Positions 26,323 through 34,941 of a stretch of 60,813 nt of DNA are shown in pieces. The notes beneath the pieces were generated by a model, which was not told the DNA's origin, made no database searches, and saw nothing but the letters and a program-made list of their open reading frames with translations. Position 1 is the stretch's first letter, and every line of letters begins with the position of its first letter. Both the position numbers and the translations under genes were made by a program. This DNA is from Kalymmatonema hyalinum WJT4-NPBG1 (lineage in GTDB: Bacteria > Cyanobacteriota > Cyanobacteriia > Cyanobacteriales > Nostocaceae). The DNA lies in the NCBI GenBank assembly GCA_019359075.1, contig JAHHIB010000052.1:1-60813 (forward strand). The letters are read 5' to 3'.

Positions 26323-27057
26323 TTAACTAGCAGTCAGGTAAGCTTCTAATGCTTCGGAACCACCGATGAGTTTGCCATCAACAAACACTTGGGGAACAGT
26401 TGATGCACCAGTGACAGCTTTTAACGTGCGAGGTGTCACACCTTTACCCAAAACAATTTCTTCGTAATCAATGCCACGTTCTGTCAGCATTTCTTTAGCA
26501 TGGGCACAGAAGGGACAACCAACTTTTGTAAACAGGGAAACTAAGTTAGGTTTCACTGCTTCAGGGTTGATGTATTGAAGCATTGTCTCTGCATCAGATA
26601 CCTTAAAGGGATCGCCTGGTTCTTCTGGCTCAATGAACATCTTGTCAATCACGCCATCTTTCACCAACATCGAATAGCGCCAAGAGCGTTTGCCAAACCC
26701 TAGGTCTGTTTTATCCACAAGCATTCCCATGCCTTCTGTGAATTCAGCATTACCATCGGGTATAAAAGTTATATTTTGTGCTTCTTGGTCTTTCGCCCAT
26801 TCATTCATCACAAAAGTATCATTAACGGAGATACAGACGATATCGTCCACGCCATTGTCTTTAAAAACTTTTGCCAACTGGTTGTAGCCAGGAACATGAG
26901 TTGATGAGCAAGTGGGAGTAAACGCACCTGGCAGGGAAAAAACTATTACGGTTTTACCTGCGAATAAATCATCGGTTGTTACATTTACCCACTTATTATC
27001 CTGACGCAAGCGAAAGGTAACATTGGGAACTCTTTGTCCTTCTCGATTAGACAACAT
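26323..27057 (-). CDS. Peroxiredoxin-glutaredoxin hybrid (Prx5/Grx)
   Basis: A 244-residue cytoplasmic peroxidase. Residues 1-165 are a Prx5-type peroxiredoxin with peroxidatic Cys50 in [12 protein letters not shown]; residues about 170-244 are a glutaredoxin with Cys181 and Cys184 (GCPFCAHA) and the TVPQVFVDG segment. The fused glutaredoxin lets the enzyme use glutathione directly to reduce peroxides. It is a stand-alone gene with a strong stem-loop after it. Confidence 0.95.
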   Translation of the reverse strand: MLSNREGQRVPNVTFRLRQDNKWVNVTTDDLFAGKTVIVFSLPGAFTPTCSSTHVPGYNQLAKVFKDNGVDDIVCISVNDTFVMNEWAKDQEAQNITFIPDGNAEFTEGMGMLVDKTDLGFGKRSWRYSMLVKDGVIDKMFIEPEEPGDPFKVSDAETMLQYINPEAVKPNLVSLFTKVGCPFCAHAKEMLTERGIDYEEIVLGKGVTPRTLKAVTGASTVPQVFVDGKLIGGSEALEAYLTAS

Positions 27058-27378
27058 TGGGTTTGCCTCCTTGGTGAATCTCCTGATTAATCATACTCAT
27101 AACGAATATGACTTTTCAATAGCAAATTTACTACGTCATTCTAATGCAACATACGCGCGATCGCACTCCCGTGACCGCCCCAAGGGAGCGAACGCACCAA
27201 AGATCGGGTTCCTTAGGTACGAAACCGTACTGAATCCTGATGCGGGTTGGAGTTATCTTGAAAGAAGATAAAAAATAAAAAATTAATTGCATTTGTCTTT
27301 GCACACAAAGGCAAGCCAATGTTGTCTGCTCCATTTAGCAACAATCTTTACCTTAGGACAAGGTGTTCTCTACTAGCT

Positions 27379-27798
27379 ATGTATAATCATTCTTTGCCGC
27401 TCAACGGTCTGCGAGTGCTCGTTGTTGATAGTGACCTTGATTCTAGAGTTTTGTTGACAATGGTGTTTGAAGAGTATGGTGTGGAGACGATCGCCGCAAC
27501 ATCGGCTTTTGAGGCTCTAGAAATCGTCAAACAAGTTAAACCAGACCTCCTGATCAGCGAAATTAGCTTGCCCAATGAAGATGGTTACTCGCTAATGCGG
27601 AAGGTGAAAGCCGTTGAGAAGGCGCGACAAGTCGAGATCCCAGGGATCGCTCTGACGACATACGACGGGGAGGACGATCGCGCCCACGCTCTATCGGTCG
27701 GCTTCTGCAAGCATTTACCTAAACCTTTTGACATCGACGAGTTAATCACAACAGTTGCTTGCCTAACTAGACAAGTTCAATGGGAGCTTACAACATGA
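27379..27798 (+). CDS. Receiver-domain protein with Glu at the phospho-acceptor site
   Basis: A 139-residue single receiver domain from ATG 27379 (MYNHSLP); an earlier start at 27319 looks spurious. It has the N-terminal acidic residues (VVDSD) and conserved LPKPF lysine (Lys115), but at the position of the phosphorylated Asp it has Glu61 (PDLLISEISLP). Glu there cannot be phosphorylated normally and may mimic the active state. The stop overlaps the next start (ATGA), so it is translationally coupled to the PAS-Crp regulator. Confidence 0.85.
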   Translation: MYNHSLPLNGLRVLVVDSDLDSRVLLTMVFEEYGVETIAATSAFEALEIVKQVKPDLLISEISLPNEDGYSLMRKVKAVEKARQVEIPGIALTTYDGEDDRAHALSVGFCKHLPKPFDIDELITTVACLTRQVQWELTT

Positions 27799-28955
27799 AT
27801 GCCACTGCCTTTACTCAACAGGTCAAAGCGATGTCTGATCGCTTAGTGAACCTGTATCAAGGAATCGACATATCCTCTTCACTACCGCCATCGGCTCTTT
27901 CTGAACTCGGCATTGCCTCTGAGCGACTTGAGGTAGCAGCAAAGATGCTGTACCAGCAGAATCAGAAGTTATCATTGGCTGACCAAACTGTGGAAGCTGA
28001 GCGCCAGCGCTACCAGGAGTTGTTGGAGTTTATCCCCGATGGTTGTCTGTTGACAGATGCAGCAGGAAGGATTCAGGAAGCGAATCAGGCGGCTGCCAAG
28101 TTGCTTAACCGCCAGCAATCCTTCTTAATTGGTCGGTCTATAAATGCTTTCGTCACTCATGAAACTCGGCAACAGTTTCAGACTAAGTTGCAGCGGCTGC
28201 AGCAAAGACCAGGGAAACAGGAGTGGCAGGTCCGCTTGCAACCGCATCAAGGTGTAGCGTTTGATGTCAGTGTCTTCGTAGAGGCCATCTGCCAAGAAGC
28301 AAACCAACCGCTGACCGTGCGCTGGCTGTTGCGCCACGCGAGCCATTGCAACCAGGTCGAAGCACAAGAACAGCCTGACAGCAATACCGATTTGGGCTAC
28401 CCTTTGCAGGTTTATCACAAGGGGGAAACAATTCCTTTAAACCCTCAGACGATTTGGCAGGTTCGTTCAGGACTGGTGAAGCTAACAACGTTTTCTCATA
28501 GCGGTCAAGAGGTGTTGGTTGGGTTAGCAGGTGCAAAAGCCCCCTTTGGTGCTAGCTTGACTGCCCTGCCGCTCTATCAGGCAACTGCCCTCGCCGATAC
28601 TCAGGTATGGTGCATTCCACTCACCGATTTCGCGACTTCTGCTGAACTCAAGCAGCAACTTTTACCTCAAATTAGCCAACGACTCAGACAAACCGAATTG
28701 CTACTCGCAGTTTACGGACAAGCACGAGTCGCAGACCGCTTCGATAGTTTATTACGGTTGTTAAAACAGGAAATTGGACAGCCTGTAGCAGATGGCACTC
28801 GCCTTTTGGTTCGTCTCACCCATGAAGACCTTGCTACTGCCTGCTGCACAACCAGAGTCACCATCACCCGGTTGCTTAAAAAACTACAGCAGCAAAAGAA
28901 GTTGAGCGTAGATTTCCAGCGTCACCTGATTCTGAAGGGATGGGACAGCGAATAA
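27795..28955 (+). CDS. PAS-domain Crp/Fnr-type transcriptional regulator
   Basis: A 386-residue protein from ATG 27795, overlapping the preceding stop by four bases. Order: an N-terminal helical part, a PAS domain at about 75-180 (YQELLEFIPDGCLLTDAAGR), a cNMP-binding-like beta barrel at about 200-290 (WQVRSGLVKLTTFSHSGQEV) and a Crp-type helix-turn-helix near 345-386 (LTHEDLATACCTTRVTITR). A sensory PAS joined to a Crp output is uncommon. Likely regulated by, or forming a complex with, the receiver protein encoded upstream. Confidence 0.82.
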   Translation: MNATAFTQQVKAMSDRLVNLYQGIDISSSLPPSALSELGIASERLEVAAKMLYQQNQKLSLADQTVEAERQRYQELLEFIPDGCLLTDAAGRIQEANQAAAKLLNRQQSFLIGRSINAFVTHETRQQFQTKLQRLQQRPGKQEWQVRLQPHQGVAFDVSVFVEAICQEANQPLTVRWLLRHASHCNQVEAQEQPDSNTDLGYPLQVYHKGETIPLNPQTIWQVRSGLVKLTTFSHSGQEVLVGLAGAKAPFGASLTALPLYQATALADTQVWCIPLTDFATSAELKQQLLPQISQRLRQTELLLAVYGQARVADRFDSLLRLLKQEIGQPVADGTRLLVRLTHEDLATACCTTRVTITRLLKKLQQQKKLSVDFQRHLILKGWDSE

Positions 28956-29064
28956 GTGTTTAGTGCTGACGGGACCAGAGAACCTCTATCTAGACACAAC
29001 CGGATCGAGGGTTAATCAACAGTTAATCAACGGCTTTAAGTTCTTAACCCAGAGGTATTGAGTC

Positions 29065-29355
29065 ATGACCGAAGAAGTTCGAGTCAGCACTAAGGCTGAG
29101 CGTATAGAGTTAGAGGAGCAGCATCGTGTATCCGAGCAGTTGCGAATCTCTGTTGAGAAAGCGCGGCAATTCGCACAGATAGCGCGAGCAACTGCTGAGG
29201 AACTGCGGCAATTCACACAGATAGCGCGAGCAACTGCTGAGCAGGCGGGGCAATTCGCAAGCAAAGCGCAAGCATCTGCTGAGCAGAGGCGCTTTGCTGC
29301 CGAGATGCGTTACAGTGTCCAGGAGCTTGCTCGCTCTCACCAGAAACTAGAGTAG
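29065..29355 (+). CDS. Coiled-coil protein with 14-residue tandem repeats
   Basis: A 96-residue, highly charged helical protein with no recognised family. Residues about 34-75 contain three copies of a 14-residue unit (consensus RQFAQIARATAEEL), which is exactly two heptads, so a long coiled coil is expected. No signal peptide, membrane helix or Cys is present. It lies between two Crp-type regulators on the same strand and may be a scaffold or regulator for them; this is inference. Confidence 0.7.
   Translation: MTEEVRVSTKAERIELEEQHRVSEQLRISVEKARQFAQIARATAEELRQFTQIARATAEQAGQFASKAQASAEQRRFAAEMRYSVQELARSHQKLE
29164..29289 (+). repeat. Three tandem 42-base repeats in the coiled-coil gene
   Basis: Units 29164-29205, 29206-29247 and 29248-29289. 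The first two are nearly identical; the third has diverged. Unit length is a multiple of three and of seven codons. Confidence 0.85.
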
Positions 29356-29452
29356 CTTCACGCCCGCTGGACTACGCCAATTTTTACCTGTGTATGGAGC
29401 TTTGAGGCTTTGCTTTTAGCTACGCTTAAAGAAAGCTCATCACACGATTTTT

Positions 29453-30178
29453 TTGAAAAACGCTCACATGACTGCTGAAAACCGCCTGCTTGCTGCCCTG
29501 CCCCCTGAGTTATACGAGAAGCTTGCCCCCAACCTGAAACGAGTCTCGCTGGAACAGGGCACGATACTCCACCATCCCGGCGAGACTATAAAGTATCTCT
29601 ATTTCCCCATCGATTGCCTGCTCTCGATCACCATCACGATGACTGACGGCTCCACGGCTGAGGCGGGTATGGTCGGCAACCGTGAAGTGCTCGGCGTCAA
29701 TGCCTTCATGGGCGGAAGAGAAACTACGCAGACGGAGTACATCGTACAGATGGCGGGCAGCGCGTTCAAGGTGGATGCAGGGATGCTGCTGGAGGAGTTT
29801 GATCGCAATAAGGATCTGCGCGACGTGCTGCTGCGCTACACACAAGCACTGATCGCGCAGATCTCGCAGACCACGGGCTGCAACAGGCTCCACGTTCTAG
29901 AACAACGCTTGGCACGCTGGCTGCTGGAGGCGCAAGACCGCGTTGACTCGGATGATCTTAAGCTTACCCAGGAGTTCCTCGGCCATATGCTGGGCGTGCG
30001 CCGCGCTGGCGTCACCCAAGCTGCCCAAAAGTTTCAGGAGAGCGGTCTCATCCGATACCACAGAGGTCACGTCCAGATATTGGATCAGCGGGCGCTGGAA
30101 GCGACTTCGTGCGAGTGTTTCAGAGTTCTCAGAGAAGAATACGATCGCTTGCTCGGAGCAAAGGAGAGAAATGGCTGA
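29453..30178 (+). CDS. Crp/Fnr-family transcriptional regulator
   Basis: A 241-residue regulator; translation could begin at the first Met or at MTAENRL six codons later. A cNMP-binding fold occupies about 15-140 (GTILHHPGETIKYLYFPIDC) and a Crp-type helix-turn-helix about 165-225 (LTQEFLGHMLGVRRAGVTQ). The Arg/Ser phosphate-binding cassette of true cAMP sensors is not evident. This subgroup is common next to two-component proteins. The codon use is visibly more GC-rich than that of surrounding genes, hinting at transfer. Confidence 0.87.
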   Translation: MKNAHMTAENRLLAALPPELYEKLAPNLKRVSLEQGTILHHPGETIKYLYFPIDCLLSITITMTDGSTAEAGMVGNREVLGVNAFMGGRETTQTEYIVQMAGSAFKVDAGMLLEEFDRNKDLRDVLLRYTQALIAQISQTTGCNRLHVLEQRLARWLLEAQDRVDSDDLKLTQEFLGHMLGVRRAGVTQAAQKFQESGLIRYHRGHVQILDQRALEATSCECFRVLREEYDRLLGAKERNG

Positions 30179-30336
30179 TCAGATCGTTCTCACCTTCTAT
30201 CGTGCGGCAGAGAGTAAAGCACCAAGCTGAGGCTCCCCGTCTGATTGTGTACAAATTAAGTTTCTTCAAGCTGTAAGATTATCTCTTCTCCTCAGTCTGC
30301 AACTAACAATTCTAAAGAGGAGCAAACGCGGAACAA

Positions 30337-30735
30337 ATGAGCGAGAAAAAAGATGTGCCACCGACAATTCTGATGATGGAACTGGATGACGATACGCGTC
30401 CGCTGCTGAAGCTAAACCTCGGTAACTGGGGCTACCACGTGATTTCAGCGCTACAAGAAGAAGACGCGATCGCCTTGGCGCGTGGTGTGTGCGATCGCCC
30501 TGACTTAATTTTGCTCAACCAAGTCGATCTGCCGATAGACGAGGTGACTAACATAGGGCGGCGCATCCGTCACGGCGCAGAACTCCCCACCAGCACGCCG
30601 ATTGTCGTCATGGCTGAGCGGTACGGGGAGCATATGGAAGGCAAGGACGTTAAGGTGGGCGAAAGTGAGTACGTCACCTACCTGGAAGATGGGGAACAGT
30701 TGATGAATCTGCTACACCGTCTTTGCCCGGTCTAG
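30337..30735 (+). CDS. Degenerate receiver-domain protein (Asn at phospho-site)
   Basis: A 132-residue protein with receiver-like spacing: hydrophobic first strand followed by acidic residues (ILMMELDDDTRPLL) and PDLILLNQVDLP, where Asn61 replaces the phosphorylated Asp. The conserved LPKP lysine motif is missing. It is probably a pseudo-receiver working by protein contact. It is the last gene of a same-strand run (27.4-30.7 kb) and ends 30 bases before the convergent selenium-binding-protein gene. Confidence 0.75.
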   Translation: MSEKKDVPPTILMMELDDDTRPLLKLNLGNWGYHVISALQEEDAIALARGVCDRPDLILLNQVDLPIDEVTNIGRRIRHGAELPTSTPIVVMAERYGEHMEGKDVKVGESEYVTYLEDGEQLMNLLHRLCPV

Positions 30736-30764
30736 ACGCAGCCTCATCAACTTGCGTGGGTTGT

Positions 30765-32117
30765 TTAAATCCAAATATCAGAGGTGCAATCGCCACCAGG
30801 ATAACGCATCTCATGAGCGCGAGATGGACCTGCTGGTTCTTTGCCAAAATCAATGTAGAAATTCTCGTTGATTTTCAATCCCCCGTTTTCAGTGTCACAA
30901 TCAATCTGCAATAAATATGAGCCAGCCTTGGATAAGTCAGGGTAAAACTGATTGTCCCAGGTACTAAACAGGGAGTTGGTAACATAAAGCCGCTTGCCAT
31001 CAAGGCTGAGTTGCAGCATTTGCGGTCCACCAGCCAATTTTTTGCCCTTACTTTCCTCACTCTTGCCCAACAAGCCACCGATCCAAACTTGACCTGTCAG
31101 TTTAGGATGTGCGGGGTCGCTGATGTCATACTGGCGTATATCTCCGTGCAACCAGTTGGAGAAATACACATAGCGATCGTCCATTGAAAGTAGGATATCG
31201 GTAATCAACGATGGTACAGGGATCGGCCAGCCTTCGACTTCGACTGATGGTACATCAATCACTTTCTCGACTTGCCAATGACCGTTCGGTTTATGCCAAT
31301 GCCAAACATTGCTGCTGAGTGCGGCACCAACAAACCCGTGAGTGCTGTCGGGGTTATGGTGAAAGCGCACTTCTAAGGGGATGAGTCCTTCTTCACCCAA
31401 GTCAAAACTTTGGATAATTTCGTGTTTCGACCAATCCCAAAAATGCAGTTGGCTACCGTAATTCCCTGCTGCCACATCCTTGAGGTCAAAGCCGGGATAG
31501 TAGGTTTTGGGTGCGCCCCACTCGCTACTCACCATGATATTATGACGCGGTTGGTACCAAAAGTCGTAGTTAAAGCGCATACCGTTGGCTTGGCGTTCCC
31601 AGCGTCCAGCAATGTCAAAATTCTCATCGAGTAACAAAAAGCCGCCAGGACCGTTCCCTTCGCTGTCACCCAGCATAGAAATCATCACATGACCATCAGC
31701 AAGGCAGTGTACAGTATGGGGCGCTGTTAGATTGGTTTTTTCCTTGATTTCTTCAGGTTCAATGATTTTATGAAGTTTCGGGGCTTTTGCATCCGCTGTA
31801 TCTACAATGTGAATCCTGCTGGAACGTTGACCAGGAATCACCATAAAACGCCGAGATTTGCTGGCATCCCCATGACAAGAACTGCAAGCATTCCAGCCAA
31901 AGTGGTGTAGTTCATCGCCGATATATGGCATTGGCAAGCGGTGAATGACTTGCGAGTATGTCGGGGAGTTGGGATCAACGTCTACGGTTGCAAGATAATC
32001 CGGTTCCTCTATACCTGTACCCGTATAAAGTGCAACTGTATATAATACCTTTTCGTGTTCTGCTTTCGTTGCTGCTTCTGGGGAAGCGTAGCCGGGACCG
32101 CAGCAAGCATGAGCCAT
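30765..32117 (-). CDS. Selenium-binding protein 56 family (methanethiol oxidase homologue)
   Basis: A 450-residue protein of the SELENBP1/SBP56 family, predicted beta-propeller. Conserved marks: N-terminal CCGPGYASP, the [14 protein letters not shown] segment with Cys78 and Cys81, [16 protein letters not shown], and the C-terminus [16 protein letters not shown]. Bacterial and human homologues oxidise methanethiol to H2O2, formaldehyde and sulfide using copper; selenium binding is the older observation. It follows a NIL-domain gene on the same strand after 62 bases, which fits a sulfur-compound role. Confidence 0.93.
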   Translation of the reverse strand: MAHACCGPGYASPEAATKAEHEKVLYTVALYTGTGIEEPDYLATVDVDPNSPTYSQVIHRLPMPYIGDELHHFGWNACSSCHGDASKSRRFMVIPGQRSSRIHIVDTADAKAPKLHKIIEPEEIKEKTNLTAPHTVHCLADGHVMISMLGDSEGNGPGGFLLLDENFDIAGRWERQANGMRFNYDFWYQPRHNIMVSSEWGAPKTYYPGFDLKDVAAGNYGSQLHFWDWSKHEIIQSFDLGEEGLIPLEVRFHHNPDSTHGFVGAALSSNVWHWHKPNGHWQVEKVIDVPSVEVEGWPIPVPSLITDILLSMDDRYVYFSNWLHGDIRQYDISDPAHPKLTGQVWIGGLLGKSEESKGKKLAGGPQMLQLSLDGKRLYVTNSLFSTWDNQFYPDLSKAGSYLLQIDCDTENGGLKINENFYIDFGKEPAGPSRAHEMRYPGGDCTSDIWI

Positions 32118-32179
32118 ATTTTTATATCTCCAACAACTTTTGAAATATCAGAATACACAATCCCAATTAATATAAAAAA

Positions 32180-32791
32180 TTACAGCCAAATTTGTAAGCC
32201 TAATTCTTTTAAATATCTTAAGCCCAACACAATCTGCTGACGGCTACCCCAAAGCTCTAAATCAAACCAGCCGTCATTTCCAGTATTGGTATCTAATATG
32301 GCTCCGGTAATGTTAACAGTTAATCCATAACAAGAAATTAGCCCTGCAATGACCGGATAAGAACTATAGTTTTTAGGAATACAAACTTGAAATTTAGCAC
32401 GAGTGGTTTGTCCTTCTACCATAGTCAAAGCAGCTTTTTTTTCATCCTCTTCAATGTTGTCACTTGAATTGCCACTTGTGCATAAAAGCTGTAGCTTATC
32501 TCTGTTTTCTTCTGGAAGGCTTTTGAAGTCTAACTGCAAAATCTCTATATTCAGTTCTTGAAGATAGGCAAGACCTGCTTCTACTTGTTGAGAAATTCCT
32601 TGAATTTCAAGATGAAACCAGCCATCATCTTTTGTATGAGCTTCTAAAAGAGCTGCTGCAATGTTGATTGTTAAATCATAACGAGAAATTAATCGCGAGA
32701 CAATGGGTTGGCGATAGTAGTGCTGAGGAACCTTAATGCGGATATCACGTAATGTGGTATGAAAAATTGTAGATAATGCCATCAGCCTCAT
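32180..32791 (-). CDS. Tandem NIL-domain protein
   Basis: A 203-residue soluble protein with two NIL-like (ACT-fold) domains at about 12-85 and 128-203. The halves align clearly: SRLISRYDLTINIAAALLEA against AGLISCYGLTVNITGAILDT, and DDGWFHLEIQGISQQV against NDGWFDLELWGSRQQI. NIL domains normally sit on the methionine transporter ATPase and bind methionine or cysteine. A free duplicated copy upstream of the selenium-binding-protein gene may be a sulfur-amino-acid sensor. Confidence 0.8.
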   Translation of the reverse strand: MRLMALSTIFHTTLRDIRIKVPQHYYRQPIVSRLISRYDLTINIAAALLEAHTKDDGWFHLEIQGISQQVEAGLAYLQELNIEILQLDFKSLPEENRDKLQLLCTSGNSSDNIEEDEKKAALTMVEGQTTRAKFQVCIPKNYSSYPVIAGLISCYGLTVNITGAILDTNTGNDGWFDLELWGSRQQIVLGLRYLKELGLQIWL

Positions 32792-33046
32792 TCCTCAAAT
32801 TATCAGCAATTTCACGAGCTGATACAAATCAAAAATTCTCCTAGCCTTTGAAATTGACAACGGCAGGCTTATAAATTCCAGTAAATCTATAGATTTACTG
32901 TAGTTTATCATAACTCATTTTGCTTTTTAGGAGGTAGAGGAAATTGCAGCCATTACGACTTTAGGAAGAGAGTCTTAAGGTAGATGAGTTTTAGCCGCAG
33001 TTATTTCACCTTGGTGTAGAAGAGATGCTGCACAGAGGTAAGCGCG

Positions 33047-33289
33047 ATGGCTAATCACCGACGAGACAAGTCTGGCTTGGCACAGCAGTTTGAGAAACTC
33101 AAGCAACAAATCTCCATCAGTTTAACTCCAACAGCGATCGCGCTCTGCGCGGCTCCCTTTGGGAGCATCGCCGAAGGAGGCTCATCTGGAGCATCGCCCC
33201 TTTGGATACTCTTGGGCGCATTTTTGGAATTGAAGGTACCGCTGTGATTAAGCAGTTAGACTGCGATCGCTATCCCATACCAGACAGCA
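33047..33289 (+). pseudogene. Unidentified small gene interrupted by a HIP1-rich repeat
   Basis: A frame opens with MANHRRDKSGLAQQFEKLKQ and continues to TPTAIA, where a palindromic HIP1-type repeat (33134-33209) interrupts it. After the repeat, protein-like sequence resumes in another frame (TLGRIFGIEGTAVIKQLD). The simplest reading is a frameshifting repeat insertion in a small helical protein gene. I do not recognise the family. Confidence 0.45.
33134..33209. repeat. HIP1-associated palindromic repeat
   Basis: Begins with GCGATCGC, then GCTCTGCGCGGCTCCC, TTTGGGAGCATCGCC and related short inverted segments. It resembles repeats common in Nostocales, such as the one at 49911-49957. Confidence 0.6.
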
Positions 33290-33481
33290 ATGCTACTAGA
33301 CCTCAAACTTCCACAATGGGGGTTTAAAGTTTTTGCTTGGATAAGGCAAGAATCTCATGGGAAACACCTACCGATAGTGGTGTTAACTTCTTTTGAGCAG
33401 CTGAACATTAATCGAGCCTATGCTCTTGGAGCAAACTCCTATTTATTTCAATTCCTGACAGGTTTTTTTTGTAATATTTAA
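33290..33481 (+). pseudogene. Truncated receiver-domain remnant
   Basis: 63 residues matching the second half of a receiver domain: MLLDLKLPQWGFKVFAWIRQ, then LPIVVLTSFEQ and the ending LGANSYLFQF, where K-P should follow. The front half is missing or frameshifted and the C-terminal helix is lost. It resembles the intact receiver gene 30 bases downstream, so it may be a decayed paralogue. Confidence 0.7.
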
Positions 33482-33511
33482 TACAGAATTGAGTCAAAGA
33501 GTGTACAACAG

Positions 33512-33952
33512 ATGACAAGGAGAGCTTTGCAACAGAAAACAATTTTAGTCGTTGACGACGAATCGTCCGACCAATTTCTGATTCAAAGGGCGTTTAGTCA
33601 CCTCAGTCCAGAATTTGATCTCCAAGTCGTCGAAACCGCAGAAGATGCGGTTCGTTATTTGGAAGGTAAGGAACCTTATCAGGATCGGGGAAAATACCCC
33701 TTACCCGTTTTGGTTCTGCTGGACTTAAAACTTCCTGGAATGTCAGGTTTGGATTTGCTTAAATGGATACGACAACAATCGTATTTAGAGGGCTTAGCAA
33801 TTATAGTTTTGACGGCTTACGGTAACCGTGAGTTACCCCGCGCGTATGACTTGGGTATCGATTTTTATTTGCTTAAACCAATACAAGCTAATAGTTTGGC
33901 TGAAATCTTATATGGACTTGGCTTATATGATAATAGTGATCAAACACAGTAG
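33512..33952 (+). CDS. Single-domain response regulator (Rcp1-like)
   Basis: A 146-residue intact receiver domain: acidic pair Asp15-Asp16 (VVDDE), phospho-acceptor Asp71 (LLDLKLPGMSG), Thr in VLTAY and Lys122 (LLKP). The insert after the third strand (EGKEPYQDRGKYPLPVL) is typical of small cyanobacterial regulators paired with phytochrome-type or hybrid kinases. There is no output domain and no kinase gene nearby. Confidence 0.9.
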   Translation: MTRRALQQKTILVVDDESSDQFLIQRAFSHLSPEFDLQVVETAEDAVRYLEGKEPYQDRGKYPLPVLVLLDLKLPGMSGLDLLKWIRQQSYLEGLAIIVLTAYGNRELPRAYDLGIDFYLLKPIQANSLAEILYGLGLYDNSDQTQ

Positions 33953-34058
33953 GCTTTCTGCTTTTATAGCTCTAAAGCTAAACTTTTAGCGTCGATTCCA
34001 TGACGACGCCCAAAAGCTAATACGATTCAGTTAAGGACTTTGGTAAGATTGGGTGATC

Positions 34059-34088
34059 TGTAGAGACGAGAGGTGGCGCGTCTCTACA
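34059..34088. terminator. TGTAGAGACG palindrome, likely terminator
   Basis: Ten-base perfect arms with a ten-base loop. The same arm sequence recurs at 37250-37282. Position between the convergent response regulator and HdeD genes suits a terminator. Confidence 0.55.
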
Positions 34089-34145
34089 TTGTGCTCTTGA
34101 TAAGGGTTCTGGTCTTATCACCAAGCGTATTGCACTATAGTTGCT

Positions 34146-34730
34146 TTATGCTTGTGTTGCAGAATCAGAATGATTCAAGGCAGAACGACCATTCAATGAC
34201 AGCATTACGCGTGAAACACCAGTGGAGAGAATGCTAACACCTACCAATGTCCCAATCACCCAGGGTGCATTGAAGGGCCATTGGAACCAAATCATTGCGC
34301 CTAAGAGCAGGGTAATAACGCCGTTACCCAATGCCCAAGTCCAGTTCTGTTGCGGACGCAACCGGAATGCCAGAATAAGCTCAAATACGCCTTCTGTAAG
34401 CAGAAAGCTACCTAACAACAGAGTCAGTGTGAGAATTCCTGTAAAGGGATTAACAAGCAGCATTACGCCCGTTGCGAAGTAGAGAATACTCAGCAGGAGT
34501 TTCCAAATAAAGCCTCCCTGCTCGCGGGTTTGAAACGCGTAGCCCGCTTTGGCAGATCCAGCAGTAATCAGCATCAAAGCAATCCAACTTTCAGCGAAGA
34601 TTGTTGTGACTCTAGGCACAGCAACTGCTGCAATACCTAGGACAGTTAGGAGAATGCCAATGAAGAGTGAGTTATTGCTACCCTTGTTGATATCACCCTT
34701 GTTGATATCACTAGAAACGTTGGTTGTCAT
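34146..34730 (-). CDS. HdeD-family (DUF308) membrane protein
   Basis: A 194-residue inner-membrane protein with about six hydrophobic helices arranged in DUF308 repeats (FIGILLTVLGIAAVAVPRVT, then LLLSILYFATGVMLLVNPF and VIGTLVGVSILSTGVSR). In enterobacteria HdeD supports acid resistance at high cell density; the cyanobacterial role is unknown. The N-terminus contains a short duplication DINKGDINKG caused by a 12-base direct repeat. Confidence 0.88.
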   Translation of the reverse strand: MTTNVSSDINKGDINKGSNNSLFIGILLTVLGIAAVAVPRVTTIFAESWIALMLITAGSAKAGYAFQTREQGGFIWKLLLSILYFATGVMLLVNPFTGILTLTLLLGSFLLTEGVFELILAFRLRPQQNWTWALGNGVITLLLGAMIWFQWPFNAPWVIGTLVGVSILSTGVSRVMLSLNGRSALNHSDSATQA

Positions 34731-34941
34731 AAAAAATTTTTCCCTGTAGTTAATTGAACTCTATGATTTAGGCTAGAAAATTTATCAAGAACTTTATAGA
34801 ACCCTAAGACATACATCCTACGAGGCTCTACCTCTCTAACCAACCACTTGGACAACGAATTGACGTTCCTGCTCTCCACATCCTCCCGACAGGTATTAGG
34901 CTTAACTGAACCGTATTGAGTTATAAGGTTATGTAGTGGAA

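Noticed and set aside
31860-31910. CxxCH motif in the selenium-binding-protein homologue as a c-type haem site
   Set aside because: The CSSCH string is part of the conserved SBP56 segment, and the protein has no signal peptide, so haem attachment is unlikely.
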